This document shows, in pieces, positions 54,426 through 63,287 of a DNA stretch of 64,000 bases. Below the pieces are notes generated by a model. The model had not been told where the DNA came from. It ran no database searches and was given only the letters and a program-made list of their open reading frames with translations. Location of the stretch: positions 186,001-250,000 of the forward strand of contig NZ_JARGNA010000008.1 of the NCBI RefSeq assembly GCF_030167905.1. Direction: 5' to 3'. The translations under genes and the position numbers were made by a program. Every line of letters starts with the position of its first letter. The first letter of the stretch is position 1. The DNA is from Flavobacterium terrisoli (GTDB lineage Bacteria > Bacteroidota > Bacteroidia > Flavobacteriales > Flavobacteriaceae).

Positions 54426-57400
54426 TTATCGAATTACTTTCTTGGTCACTGTCACTCCATCAGTGGTTGTAATTTGAATCAATAGCACTTCGTTGGCCAA
54501 TCCGCCGCTCACTGTAGTTTGTGTTGCGTTGATATCTTTTCTCTCTATCAGCAAACGACCTCTGATATCAAATACTTTCACCGATTCCATTACAAAGTCT
54601 CCGGTTGAAATCACAAAGTTGTTGTCGTTGTTTTTATAGATAACTATCTGATTGGCTGTCAATACGGGGTTTTCAATACCTAAAGCATTGTTGGTAAATA
54701 TAATATTGAAACGGCTGTCAAAAGTACCGGCTTCGGTAACAAAAGTATAATCGCCTTGGGTCAAATCGTGTACCATATTCAAAAGAGTATCTTCAATGTA
54801 AACCTTTTGGGATTCAAACAAACCATCAAAGTTAGACAGTTTTATTTGGTAAGTAGATGCTTCAATTGATTTATATCCTATCGGAATAACATCATTTTCA
54901 TTAAAAGGCAATGCCCGTCCCTGAATAGACAATTTCTTATCTTCCTGCAACACATAGAAAGTTACTGCGTTACCAACATCAACCATTTCGCCATCAAATC
55001 CACGATCTAGTCCTGTATTGGTCGCATTTTGGATATAAGCAATCAACATTTGTTTGAAACCACCATCAGCATTGGAAATATCGAGCCAAAAACGGTGGCG
55101 CTCCAAATCATCAAATGAAGAAGTCATATTCGCCGGTGGATTACTCATTCTAAAGAACTGATCATTGTTACCGGCCAATCGCATGCTGTTTTTAAAGGAT
55201 AAATTTCCTGAAGACAAACCTTTAACAAAGAATCCTTGTCCTGAAGCTATTTTACCATTTGGAATACTGTTATTCAAACCTGAATTCACTGAGCTGGATC
55301 CGGTTCCTACGCCACCGGCATAATTGTACAACGCATAATCATTCGTGGTATAATTTCCGGCTGTGATTGGCGTGTTGTGTGTCCATAAATAAATAGTGGC
55401 ATCAATCAACGGTACATTGTTGGCATCCGATAAAAAGGCATTGGCACTCAAAGCACTTGGATATGGATTTCCGAACAAGTTAAACTGATTTGCTCCACCA
55501 ACAACCGGGATCGATATATTTCCTGTATGAGGCACTCCAACAAATGAACCTGCATAAACATTTGGTGTCACTTCATTAAATGGTGCCACTTCAGGTGTTC
55601 TGACAAGGTATCCTTTTCCGGCTACCATTGGCGTTGATGTATTGGCATAAGCCCAATTCCCTGCTGCAGAATCAAAATAGAAGAACAATGGCGAATTAGG
55701 AGAAAAATTCAATAACGTTTGACCACTTACCGGTGATGACCAATAGATATAGTCATAAATCTTAATTGGCGTACTGGTTCTTTTATAGGTAATGTTTCCA
55801 GTGTTTGTAATTGGCACCGAATTAAGGGTCGTATTCACCTGAACTAAACTGGCATTATTCTGGAAAGTAAGCGAACCTCCAATAACCCTTACGTCATTTT
55901 GAACGGTTAAAGTGTGTCCCGAATTAAAGTTTACCGTTCCGGATTGCACCTCAACAGAACAAGCATCAATACTTGCCGTAGAAGAATAATTACCGGCGAA
56001 TATTACTTTGATGCTTGATGATGGCAAACCATTATTCCATGACGAACCGTTCCATGTGGTTGATGGGAAACTAATGGAAACCGAATTGGTATAAACCACC
56101 GGACAACTTCCACTTTGAAGTACAACACGATAATATCGCACACCTGAGAAAGTACCTATTGCTGCTGAAGTTAAGGTTGCTGTGGTATTGGCGATAGTAG
56201 TCAAACCAGTTGTAAATGCTGAATCAGTAGCATATTCCCAACGCACTATTGTTCCGGATGAACCAACTAATGTCAGATCACTTGCTGTCGTATTACCACA
56301 AAGCAATTGTGTACTCGATAGTGTTCCAAGAGTTGGTGTTGGCGAAACTGTAATGGTTGTTGTGCCGCTTGTTGAACAGCCATTGGCTCCTACTACAGTA
56401 CCGGTATAAACAGTTGTAGCATCTGGTTTTGCATAAATGACACCTGTTGGTGTACCACTGATATATTGCGTAGCTGCAGTAGAATCAAAATACAAACCGG
56501 TTGGTGGTGCCCAACTAACTTCTACCGCGAGACTTCCCGTAATTTTCACATTGTCAACCGCCCAACCGTAATCCCAGGTTGCATCATATAAGAACCTAAT
56601 CTTCACATTCGAATTACCCACATAACTATTCATGCTAACTGTAGCATTGGAAAAAGCAGATGCTGTACCTTGAGTGGCCAGGAAACTGGTTAATATTGCC
56701 CAATTGGCTCCATTGTCAATGGACACTTCCACTCTGGCTTTATTTCCTCCGATATACCTCAAATAATGATAAAAATTCAAAGAGGCAGAAGTATAACCTA
56801 CCAAACTGATAGAAGGCGATTCTAAATAAGTTATCGTTCTATTGGTTCCCGGACTTCCCTGAGCATCAGAATTAGTCATATAAAATTGTGAGGCATCATT
56901 GCTGCTTGCGTTAAAAGTCCAATAGGAACTGGCATAAGCATAAGGACTTGTTCTCAATGTCCATGCCGAATTGGCAATGATTCCACCTGTTGAAAGATTG
57001 GTTTTGATCCAGTTATTGGTTGCCGCATTGAAATTCTCGTTAAAAATAATAACCGGAGTTGCGGCAGCTAAACTGGCACTTAACAGTTGTATGCTTCCTT
57101 GGCAAATAGTTGCTGTAGCTGGAACTATACTCACCGCTGGCGGTTCCGGTTTTACCGTTACCGTATATGAAATGACTGAAGTACATAATCCTCCCGACGA
57201 TTGTGAAGCGGTCAAGGAATATGTGGTGGTGGTAGTTGGTGCAAAAGTATATCCTGCAGCAATTGAGCCTGAAAGCCCTACGGTAGTATTCCAGCTAAAT
57301 AAGTTATAGGAAGACGCACCAGTTATTGTTACCAATCCGGTAACATCGTTTTGACAAATGGTTGTTGATGATCCGCTAAATGAAATGGCCGGAGCGGCAG

Positions 57401-60281
57401 TAACAGTAGCCGTTACCGGTGTTAACAGAGAGCGACAAATATTGGAAAACTTCCAGTTATAAGCATAGAGATAAAAAGTACTGTCAAAACCATTTCCTGT
57501 AACATTGGCAATGGTAGAGGTATAAGGATAAGAAGCACTGTCAATGTTGGAGATTATACCGGCTGCCGGTAGTGTTTGAAAGTAAACAAAATAATTTCCT
57601 ACTGTCAAATCTAATGCAAAAGTAATAGTTTGCGCTGTATTTCCTCCGGCTACACTCGTAACGTAAGGATAGGACGCAATTTGAACATTAGAGCTATTCC
57701 TGAAAACCAGGGTTCCGCTCTGACCGGAAACCATTGGATAAATATCAAAAGATTGTAATGTAGTCGCGGTAGTAACCGAAAAACTAACAAAGGTTGATGT
57801 TGTCTGAACCCCTAATGCACCACCTTGTAATAACGGAGATATCGGCCCAACCGGAACCAATCCTCCCGGTGCTCTCGATTGTGCATAATAAGTAGTGGTT
57901 GAAGACAATGTTGGTGTAACAAAATTATTTCCGGTTCCAACCAACGTTGTCCCGGCTGCATCTGAATACCATTCTATTGTTGAACCTGAAGCTCCTATGG
58001 CCTGCAAAGTGGTAGAACCTCCACCACAAAGCGTTCCATTGGTAACACTCAATGATATTGACGCTGCACAATCTGTACTAAATGCTTCAATATTACTCCA
58101 GACACTTCTGTCCGTTCCAAGGCATTTACCACGAACCCATACATAATATAATGTCGCAGGAGTCAATCCTGTAATAGTGGCTGTAGTAATGCCAAAGCCA
58201 ACAGTTCCTGTTGGTGTTACTGAAAAACCAGGTGTGGTATTAGAAGTGCTTACATAATATTCGTAACCATTATCAGGTTCAGGCGATGAGGCTTCCCAAG
58301 TGATGCCTGCCGTGGTGCTACCGACAGTAGTCACCACAAGATTCGCTGGCTCAAAACAAGTTGGCGATACAATAACACTAATATCATCAATCATTATTTT
58401 ACTTTGATTGGCAAAACTATATCCTTGAAACCCTAGATAAAAAACACTATTGGTTACCGGCGTAAAATCGACAGTGGCTGTTTGATAAACGGTATTAATG
58501 ATACTGGATAAATCCAGGATAGTATTATTCATATTGGCTTCCGATGCTCCGGTACCTAAACGAACTCTCAGGTTTTCGGCAAAAGATCCTGCACTTAAAG
58601 TATTGTACTTGAATTTTAATCGATAGGTTACTCCTGCTGTTAAATTCAATCCCGGCGTAAAAAACCAATCATTGGTATCCGTCGCCGTATTGGTTACCAA
58701 ATGGAATGAGTTTGGCGTTGAAGCAGCCAAAGTATTTTGTACTTTCCAGATTACCGCATCTGTATTATCATCTGATATGGTAAAACAAGTTGGAACCGTA
58801 TTGATTGCAGTAGTATCAAAATTTTGGAAATAAGGAATTGGAAACGCACCACAAGTCGTAGTCACCGTTACCGTTGCACTATTAAGGTTACAGTTAATTC
58901 CAATAGCCCGAACCCTAAAGTAATAAGTCGTAATCGGACTTAAACCTGAAACAACAAAACTGGTCACATTGCCCATTGAAAGGCCTGTGTAAGCCGGAAG
59001 TATTGCTGTAAAAGTATTGTTTGTGGAAACATCTATAAGATAATCTGTTGCACCCGTAACTGCTGTCCATGAAGCTGTAAAAGAATTTCCTTCAACCGTT
59101 GAAGCAGACACACCGGATGGTGGATCGATACAAGTTGTTTTTGAAGTGGAAATCATGGTGGCCAAATTGTAAACCGGTCCTCCAAGACAACCTGAATTAT
59201 AAGGAATTACCCAATAGTAATAAGTGGTGTTTGACGCCAGGGAAGTTTGCGTAAACATAGTAGCATTACTCGCACTGATTACGGTATAGGTCCCTGAAAT
59301 CACATTGGTAGCAGCCCAATATGTCCCATTAACAATATCAGCACTGGTTGGCGCAACGTTAGTCGTGCTTCTGACAACCAAATAATTAGACGGTGCAGGA
59401 CTCGCAGCAGTAAAGCTGTTTCCAACAAATGAAGAATTGCTGACACTGGTACTTCCTACTACAAGACCGGAAGGAACTCCTGTAGGAGTAGTACATGTTG
59501 CAGAGGGTGTAAAAGTATATTTAAGTCCGTTATTCGGATACTCTGTCAAACTGGTTCTTGCCGTACTTGAATTGGCTGTACCGGTAACGGTTTTACCAAG
59601 CCATGGAACATTTGTATTGGTTCCTGTTTGCAGACGGTTCTGAACATCACCCTGTAAAAAGACATTGCTATCTCCTCGTATACCAACCTGGGTGTTTAAA
59701 ACTGTAGCATTATCAGGAGCACAGGCACCATAAGAAAGTTCAATTACGTCAGTAGTTTCTACCAATCTGATTTGGAAATTGAAATTTCCGGTAATTGATT
59801 TTCTGGCCGCATTGGTCCATTGCACTACAAAAATTCTGTTAGGCGAGCTTCCAAGCGTTTTATAAGTTATATTGTCTGTGGATGATATTAAGTCCATTCC
59901 AAGCGCACTAATCGTTCCGCCAGCAGTAAACACAGTTGCCACGCTCAATGGAAGATAAGTATTTGAAACCGGTTGGACCCCAAATGAGATAAAACCATTC
60001 GGACTGATATAACACTGAGTCTGAACAATCCCATCATAAGTAAAATTAAATCCGATAGGTGCCTGAAATGCAGCACCGGCAGTATGGTCATCCCATGGCG
60101 CTGTATAAGCAACAGAAGGTGTTGTAAGCGCAGTGTAGGTTGAGCTTGATTCGCTAAAACTATAGGTACTAACCTGTGAATAACCGCGTTGAGAAATAAA
60201 AATAAAAAGTACTGCTGTAAAAAAAACAGGCAAAATTCTTTTTACAGAGCATAGATTTTCTTTGTTCAGCGTGGTATTCAT
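54426..60281 (-). CDS. Large modular T9SS-secreted protein (1951 aa), type C sorting domain
   Basis: 1951 residues from the ATG at 60281; the codon at 60299 is TTG and adds only six residues, so I use the ATG. Signal region: CSVKRILPVFFTAVLFIFISQRGYSQ. An N-terminal beta domain (about 40-260) is followed by Fn3 modules (about 265-480; ATDYLIDVSTNN, LSPITTYYFRVRA), jellyroll-like domains (about 480-640 and 1080-1260), another Fn3 (about 650-745) and Ig-like modules. It ends in the same ~600-residue C-terminal region as the 1808-aa protein, closing with the type C sorting signal (MESVKVFDIRGRLLIERK). It is likely a surface or secreted protein of the same kind. Confidence 0.9.
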   Translation of the reverse strand: MNTTLNKENLCSVKRILPVFFTAVLFIFISQRGYSQVSTYSFSESSSTYTALTTPSVAYTAPWDDHTAGAAFQAPIGFNFTYDGIVQTQCYISPNGFISFGVQPVSNTYLPLSVATVFTAGGTISALGMDLISSTDNITYKTLGSSPNRIFVVQWTNAARKSITGNFNFQIRLVETTDVIELSYGACAPDNATVLNTQVGIRGDSNVFLQGDVQNRLQTGTNTNVPWLGKTVTGTANSSTARTSLTEYPNNGLKYTFTPSATCTTPTGVPSGLVVGSTSVSNSSFVGNSFTAASPAPSNYLVVRSTTNVAPTSADIVNGTYWAATNVISGTYTVISASNATMFTQTSLASNTTYYYWVIPYNSGCLGGPVYNLATMISTSKTTCIDPPSGVSASTVEGNSFTASWTAVTGATDYLIDVSTNNTFTAILPAYTGLSMGNVTSFVVSGLSPITTYYFRVRAIGINCNLNSATVTVTTTCGAFPIPYFQNFDTTAINTVPTCFTISDDNTDAVIWKVQNTLAASTPNSFHLVTNTATDTNDWFFTPGLNLTAGVTYRLKFKYNTLSAGSFAENLRVRLGTGASEANMNNTILDLSSIINTVYQTATVDFTPVTNSVFYLGFQGYSFANQSKIMIDDISVIVSPTCFEPANLVVTTVGSTTAGITWEASSPEPDNGYEYYVSTSNTTPGFSVTPTGTVGFGITTATITGLTPATLYYVWVRGKCLGTDRSVWSNIEAFSTDCAASISLSVTNGTLCGGGSTTLQAIGASGSTIEWYSDAAGTTLVGTGNNFVTPTLSSTTTYYAQSRAPGGLVPVGPISPLLQGGALGVQTTSTFVSFSVTTATTLQSFDIYPMVSGQSGTLVFRNSSNVQIASYPYVTSVAGGNTAQTITFALDLTVGNYFVYFQTLPAAGIISNIDSASYPYTSTIANVTGNGFDSTFYLYAYNWKFSNICRSLLTPVTATVTAAPAISFSGSSTTICQNDVTGLVTITGASSYNLFSWNTTVGLSGSIAAGYTFAPTTTTTYSLTASQSSGGLCTSVISYTVTVKPEPPAVSIVPATATICQGSIQLLSASLAAATPVIIFNENFNAATNNWIKTNLSTGGIIANSAWTLRTSPYAYASSYWTFNASSNDASQFYMTNSDAQGSPGTNRTITYLESPSISLVGYTSASLNFYHYLRYIGGNKARVEVSIDNGANWAILTSFLATQGTASAFSNATVSMNSYVGNSNVKIRFLYDATWDYGWAVDNVKITGSLAVEVSWAPPTGLYFDSTAATQYISGTPTGVIYAKPDATTVYTGTVVGANGCSTSGTTTITVSPTPTLGTLSSTQLLCGNTTASDLTLVGSSGTIVRWEYATDSAFTTGLTTIANTTATLTSAAIGTFSGVRYYRVVLQSGSCPVVYTNSVSISFPSTTWNGSSWNNGLPSSSIKVIFAGNYSSTASIDACSVEVQSGTVNFNSGHTLTVQNDVRVIGGSLTFQNNASLVQVNTTLNSVPITNTGNITYKRTSTPIKIYDYIYWSSPVSGQTLLNFSPNSPLFFYFDSAAGNWAYANTSTPMVAGKGYLVRTPEVAPFNEVTPNVYAGSFVGVPHTGNISIPVVGGANQFNLFGNPYPSALSANAFLSDANNVPLIDATIYLWTHNTPITAGNYTTNDYALYNYAGGVGTGSSSVNSGLNNSIPNGKIASGQGFFVKGLSSGNLSFKNSMRLAGNNDQFFRMSNPPANMTSSFDDLERHRFWLDISNADGGFKQMLIAYIQNATNTGLDRGFDGEMVDVGNAVTFYVLQEDKKLSIQGRALPFNENDVIPIGYKSIEASTYQIKLSNFDGLFESQKVYIEDTLLNMVHDLTQGDYTFVTEAGTFDSRFNIIFTNNALGIENPVLTANQIVIYKNNDNNFVISTGDFVMESVKVFDIRGRLLIERKDINATQTTVSGGLANEVLLIQITTTDGVTVTKKVIR

Positions 60282-60681
60282 ATATATGTTTTGACTCAAG
60301 GCTTATTGAAACACAATTTTACACTTTAAATGTTTGTATCTTAAATGTTTAAAATGTAAAAAACTGAAATTCCGAATCGGTAAATTTATACGAAAAGTTT
60401 AAAATAAAAAGTTTAAAAAAATAATTTTTGAAATAAATCGTCAAAATGTTAAAAAGTACCGCTGTTTCACCATTTTATAAGCATAATATTCTTATAGTTC
60501 TAATGGATTTCTTTCAATTAACATCAAATTATCACTACAATTTACAAAAAAAATCACTTAAAACAAATCAGTTAGTGCCAAAAAAAAGGCAAAAAAACAA
60601 GACAAATGATAATGCCACATAATTGTTTAAATAAAATCAATAAAAAACAAAGTGTTTTCTATCTTTGAAAAAAATAATACC
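60282..60681. other. Divergent intergenic region of 400 bases, no gene found
   Basis: Very A+T-rich. It holds a direct repeat TTAAATGTTT (60326-60335 and 60341-60350, period 15) just upstream of the giant minus-strand gene. A TATCTTTG box at 60660-60667 precedes the phosphoribosyltransferase ATG, without a well-placed -33 TTTG. Nothing coding was recognised. Confidence 0.6.
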
Positions 60682-61179
60682 ATGGGGCAAAATATCATAC
60701 TTAACCATCAGGAAATAGAGCACAAAATCAGACGCATCGCTTATCAGATATACGAAACCTTTGCTGATGAAGAGGAAATTGTATTGGCAGGAATTGCCAA
60801 TAACGGATATATTTTAGCCGAAAAAATAAGTGTTGTTTTAAAAAATATTTCAACGATCAATATTGTTTTATGCGAGGTAAAAATTGACAAACAAAACCCT
60901 TTCAATCCGATTACGACTTCAATCCCAAAAGAAACCTACAGCAACAAGAATTTAATATTAGTTGATGATGTCCTAAACTCGGGAACAACACTGGTTTATG
61001 GCGTAAAACATTTTTTAGAAGTGCCAATTAAAAAGTTCAAAACCGTCGTTCTGATTGACAGAAATCACAAAAAATTTCCGGTAAAAGCAGATTTTAAAGG
61101 TATTTCCCTTTCTACTTCATCAAAAGAACACGTTCATGTAGTGTTTGAGAAAAATAATAACTATGCCTATTTAGTCTAA
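60682..61179 (+). CDS. Phosphoribosyltransferase-family protein
   Basis: 165 residues from the ATG at 60682 (MGQNIILNHQEIEHKIRRIA); an earlier in-frame ATG at 60652 precedes the promoter box and is unlikely. Type I phosphoribosyltransferase fold with the PRPP-binding motif ILVDDVLNSGTTLVYG (about 100-115) and IAYQIYETF near the start. It resembles PyrR/hypoxanthine-type enzymes, but the hood region is too divergent to name the base. It may act as a pyrimidine regulator or salvage enzyme. The 3' end overlaps the convergent shikimate kinase gene by 9 bases. Confidence 0.85.
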   Translation: MGQNIILNHQEIEHKIRRIAYQIYETFADEEEIVLAGIANNGYILAEKISVVLKNISTINIVLCEVKIDKQNPFNPITTSIPKETYSNKNLILVDDVLNSGTTLVYGVKHFLEVPIKKFKTVVLIDRNHKKFPVKADFKGISLSTSSKEHVHVVFEKNNNYAYLV

Positions 61180-61689
61180 CAAGGCTAAGATTTCGTCGAC
61201 TATTTTGACTGGTGTTTTGCCATCGGTATCAATCTTAACCGTTGCCTGATTGTAGTAATAACTTCGATCGAATAAGTTTTTGGCAATAAATTCCTTGAGT
61301 TCGACTTCTGATTGATTGGCCACCAAAGGTCTTTCCCCATCGTTATTTTTAAGCCTGTCAAATAACACTTCAATAGAAGCTTTCAGATAGATTGATTTCA
61401 CCTTATCTCCATTAAGCAATAAATGATTGTTGGAATAGCATGGTGTTCCGCCACCAGTACTGATTATAAGGCTTTCGCCATTATCAAGCAGTTTTTTTAA
61501 TGCTGTGTGTTCCTGCTTTCTGAAATAGATTTCGCCTTTCTGCTTAAAAATCTCGGGAACAGATAATTTTGCTTCACTTTCAATTATTTTATCCAAATCC
61601 AACCATTTCATCTGCAGTTTTTCAGCCAAGATTTTACCAATAGTTGTCTTTCCAACGGCCATATACCCCACTAAAATAATTTTCTGCAT
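61171..61689 (-). CDS. aroK: Shikimate kinase
   Basis: 172 residues. P-loop GYMAVGKTTIGKILAEKL (8-25), the shikimate-binding DLDKIIESE (about 32-40), the GGGTPCY loop (about 79-85), and the lid RPLVANQ. It phosphorylates shikimate in the aromatic amino acid pathway. Normal length for AroK. It converges on the phosphoribosyltransferase gene with a 9-base overlap and no terminator visible between them. Confidence 0.94.
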   Translation of the reverse strand: MQKIILVGYMAVGKTTIGKILAEKLQMKWLDLDKIIESEAKLSVPEIFKQKGEIYFRKQEHTALKKLLDNGESLIISTGGGTPCYSNNHLLLNGDKVKSIYLKASIEVLFDRLKNNDGERPLVANQSEVELKEFIAKNLFDRSYYYNQATVKIDTDGKTPVKIVDEILALLD

Positions 61690-61760
61690 CGCAATAAAAC
61701 CTTATAAATTAAGCCATTAAGACCTCTCATTAAAAAAAGCCAAATTTATAATAAAATTGC

Positions 61761-61792
61761 TTTGAAATATAAATAATAAGGCCTTATATTTG
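61761..61792 (+). promoter_or_regulatory. Promoter of the tRNA cluster
   Basis: TTTG at 61761-61764, a 20-base spacer, then TATATTTG at 61785-61792: an exact Bacteroidota promoter. The first tRNA begins 25 bases downstream. Confidence 0.85.
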
Positions 61793-61817
61793 CACCCGCA
61801 TTCAAGAAATGAAAATA

Positions 61818-61890
61818 GACTCGATAGCTCAGTTGGTAGAGCACAACACTTTTAATGTTGGGGTCCTGGGTTCGAGCCCCAGTCGGGTCA
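61818..61890 (+). tRNA. tRNA-Lys (anticodon TTT), copy 1
   Basis: 73 bases. Acceptor GACTCGA/TCGGGTC, D arm GCTC/GAGC, anticodon stem CAACA/TGTTG with loop CTTTTAA (anticodon TTT), and T stem CTGGG/CCCAG with TTCGAGC loop. The 3' CCA is not encoded. Confidence 0.97.
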
Positions 61891-61916
61891 CAATTTTTCT
61901 TTCTTTTGATGCTAAA

Positions 61917-61989
61917 GACTCGATAGCTCAGTTGGTAGAGCACAACACTTTTAATGTTGGGGTCCTGGGTTCGAGCCCCAGTCGGGTCA
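61917..61989 (+). tRNA. tRNA-Lys (anticodon TTT), copy 2
   Basis: Identical over all 73 bases to the first copy and separated from it by 26 bases. The 3' CCA is not encoded. A small hairpin follows directly. Confidence 0.97.
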
Positions 61990-61990
61990 C

Positions 61991-62020
61991 AAAAAGTCGA
62001 ACAGCATTGTTTGACTTTTT
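61991..62020 (+). terminator. Hairpin between tRNA-Lys and tRNA-Leu
   Basis: AAAAAGTC (61991-61998) pairs with GACTTTTT (62013-62020), with inner ACA/TGT pairing and a T run. It may be a partial terminator or a processing site, as the Leu gene follows 8 bases later. Confidence 0.65.
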
Positions 62021-62028
62021 TTGTTTTA

Positions 62029-62112
62029 GGCCACGTGGAGAAATTGGTAGACTTGCCATCTTGAGGGGGTGGTGTTCGAAAGGACGTGTGGGTTCGAATC
62101 CCATCGTGGTCA
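62029..62112 (+). tRNA. tRNA-Leu (anticodon GAG)
   Basis: 84 bases with a long variable arm, as expected for Leu. Acceptor GGCCACG/CGTGGTC (one G-T), anticodon stem CCATC/GGTGG with loop TTGAGGG (anticodon GAG), and T stem GTGGG/CCCAT with loop TTCGAAT. The 3' CCA is not encoded. Confidence 0.93.
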
Positions 62113-62117
62113 CGAAT

Positions 62118-62178
62118 GAATCAAAAAATTGGAGAAAAATAGGAAGCTTGCTTCAGTATTTTTCTCCTTTTTTGATTC
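62118..62178 (+). terminator. Long hairpin terminator of the tRNA cluster
   Basis: GAATCAAAAAA pairs with TTTTTTGATTC, and after a two-base bulge GGAGAAAAAT pairs with ATTTTTCTCC; a GAAG/CTTC top closes the loop. Confidence 0.75.
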
Positions 62179-62243
62179 TCAAAGCGGAGCTTTGTGGGAA
62201 CTTGCGAAGCAAAATCCCTATTATTCAAAGCGGAGCTTCGTGG
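62179..62243. repeat. Direct repeat between the tRNA cluster and the MerR gene
   Basis: TCAAAGCGGAGCTTTGTGG (62179-62197) recurs as TCAAAGCGGAGCTTCGTGG (62225-62243), period 46. There is no coding capacity. Confidence 0.75.
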
Positions 62244-62346
62244 AAAGAACGAATTCAATCTATATTTTTACCAGAGTAAAATCAGTTGAATTGAATCATT
62301 TTTTAAAAGTTTATATCCAAAAAAGTCATTCCTAAACATATTTGAT

Positions 62347-62360
62347 TAATTTTGTTTAAC
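62347..62360 (+). promoter_or_regulatory. Putative promoter and half-operator of the MerR/B12 regulator gene
   Basis: TAATTTTG (62347-62354) matches the -7 consensus and overlaps TTGTTTAAC (62352-62360). The latter equals 9 of 10 bases of the inverted-repeat arm found before crtI. This suggests autoregulation; no clear -33 TTTG is present. Confidence 0.5.
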
Positions 62361-62375
62361 TAATTCATATAAAAG

Positions 62376-63272
62376 ATGAACAACGTTAAGAGTGTCTTTA
62401 GCATAAAAGATTTGGAAAACCTTTCAGGAATTAAAGCGCATACCATTAGAATATGGGAGAAGAGATACAGCGTACTTGAACCTATGCGCACCGAAACCAA
62501 TATTCGAATGTATGATTTAACCAACCTACAGAAGCTTTTAAACATTACACTATTACACAACTACGGTTATAAAATTTCAAAAATATCCAAACTTTCAACA
62601 GAAAGAATTCCGCAACTGGTCAACGAAATCATTTCTGAAAAAAGCGCCAAGCATCATGCGATAAGTTCGTTTAAAATGGCCATGATGAATTTTGATCAAA
62701 CACTTTTCTTTTCCACTTATAATAAACTGCTTTCCGAAAAATCGTTTAGAGAGATTTTTTATGAAGTCTTTATCCCTTTAATCAACGAAATTGGGATGCT
62801 TTGGCAAACAGATACTATAACACCGGCGCACGAACATTTTATCTCTTACCTTATTAAACAAAAAATATTAACTAATACAGAACAAGTTCAAATAAAAGAA
62901 CCAACGCGGTTAGACAGGGTTTTCGTCTTGTATCTTCCTATGAATGAAATTCATGAATTGGGATTGATGTATTTAAACTATGAGATTTTAAGCCTTGGCT
63001 ACAAAACAGTCTATTTGGGAGAAAGCGTGCCGATTGAAAGCTTAAAAGACATGAAAAAGCACTTTGACAACATTACTTATATTTGTTACACAACGGTTGA
63101 GCCTAATAAATCCGAAATCAATAATTACATCAAAAATTTAAAACAGGAAATTCTTGAAGAATCATCGAATTTATACCTTATAGGGCGAATGATCGCAAAT
63201 ATAGATTCCAAATTAATTACCGAAAAAACCACTACATTTAATTCAATCAAAGAATTAGTGGATTATTTATAA
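62376..63272 (+). CDS. MerR-family regulator with B12-binding domain (CarH/LitR-like)
   Basis: 298 residues. N-terminal MerR winged helix (about 7-75; FSIKDLENLSGIKAHTIRIWEKRY), a helical B12-capping domain (about 90-170) with the W-x9-EH motif (Trp143, Glu153, His154), and a cobalamin-binding Rossmann domain (about 180-298) with E-x-H-x-x-G (Glu191, His193, Gly196), where His193 would be the lower cobalt ligand. In CarH-type proteins adenosylcobalamin assembles DNA-bound repressor tetramers in the dark and light releases them, turning on carotenoid genes. The position directly before crtI supports this role. Gln144 replaces the His next to the Trp (His132 in Thermus CarH). Confidence 0.9.
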   Translation: MNNVKSVFSIKDLENLSGIKAHTIRIWEKRYSVLEPMRTETNIRMYDLTNLQKLLNITLLHNYGYKISKISKLSTERIPQLVNEIISEKSAKHHAISSFKMAMMNFDQTLFFSTYNKLLSEKSFREIFYEVFIPLINEIGMLWQTDTITPAHEHFISYLIKQKILTNTEQVQIKEPTRLDRVFVLYLPMNEIHELGLMYLNYEILSLGYKTVYLGESVPIESLKDMKKHFDNITYICYTTVEPNKSEINNYIKNLKQEILEESSNLYLIGRMIANIDSKLITEKTTTFNSIKELVDYL

Positions 63273-63287
63273 GTTAAAAAATATTTT

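Noticed and set aside
61746..62279. Open frames on both strands across the tRNA cluster, with proteins that repeat themselves
   Set aside because: They translate the two identical tRNA-Lys genes and the tRNA-Leu gene; the repeated peptides come from the tRNA duplication.
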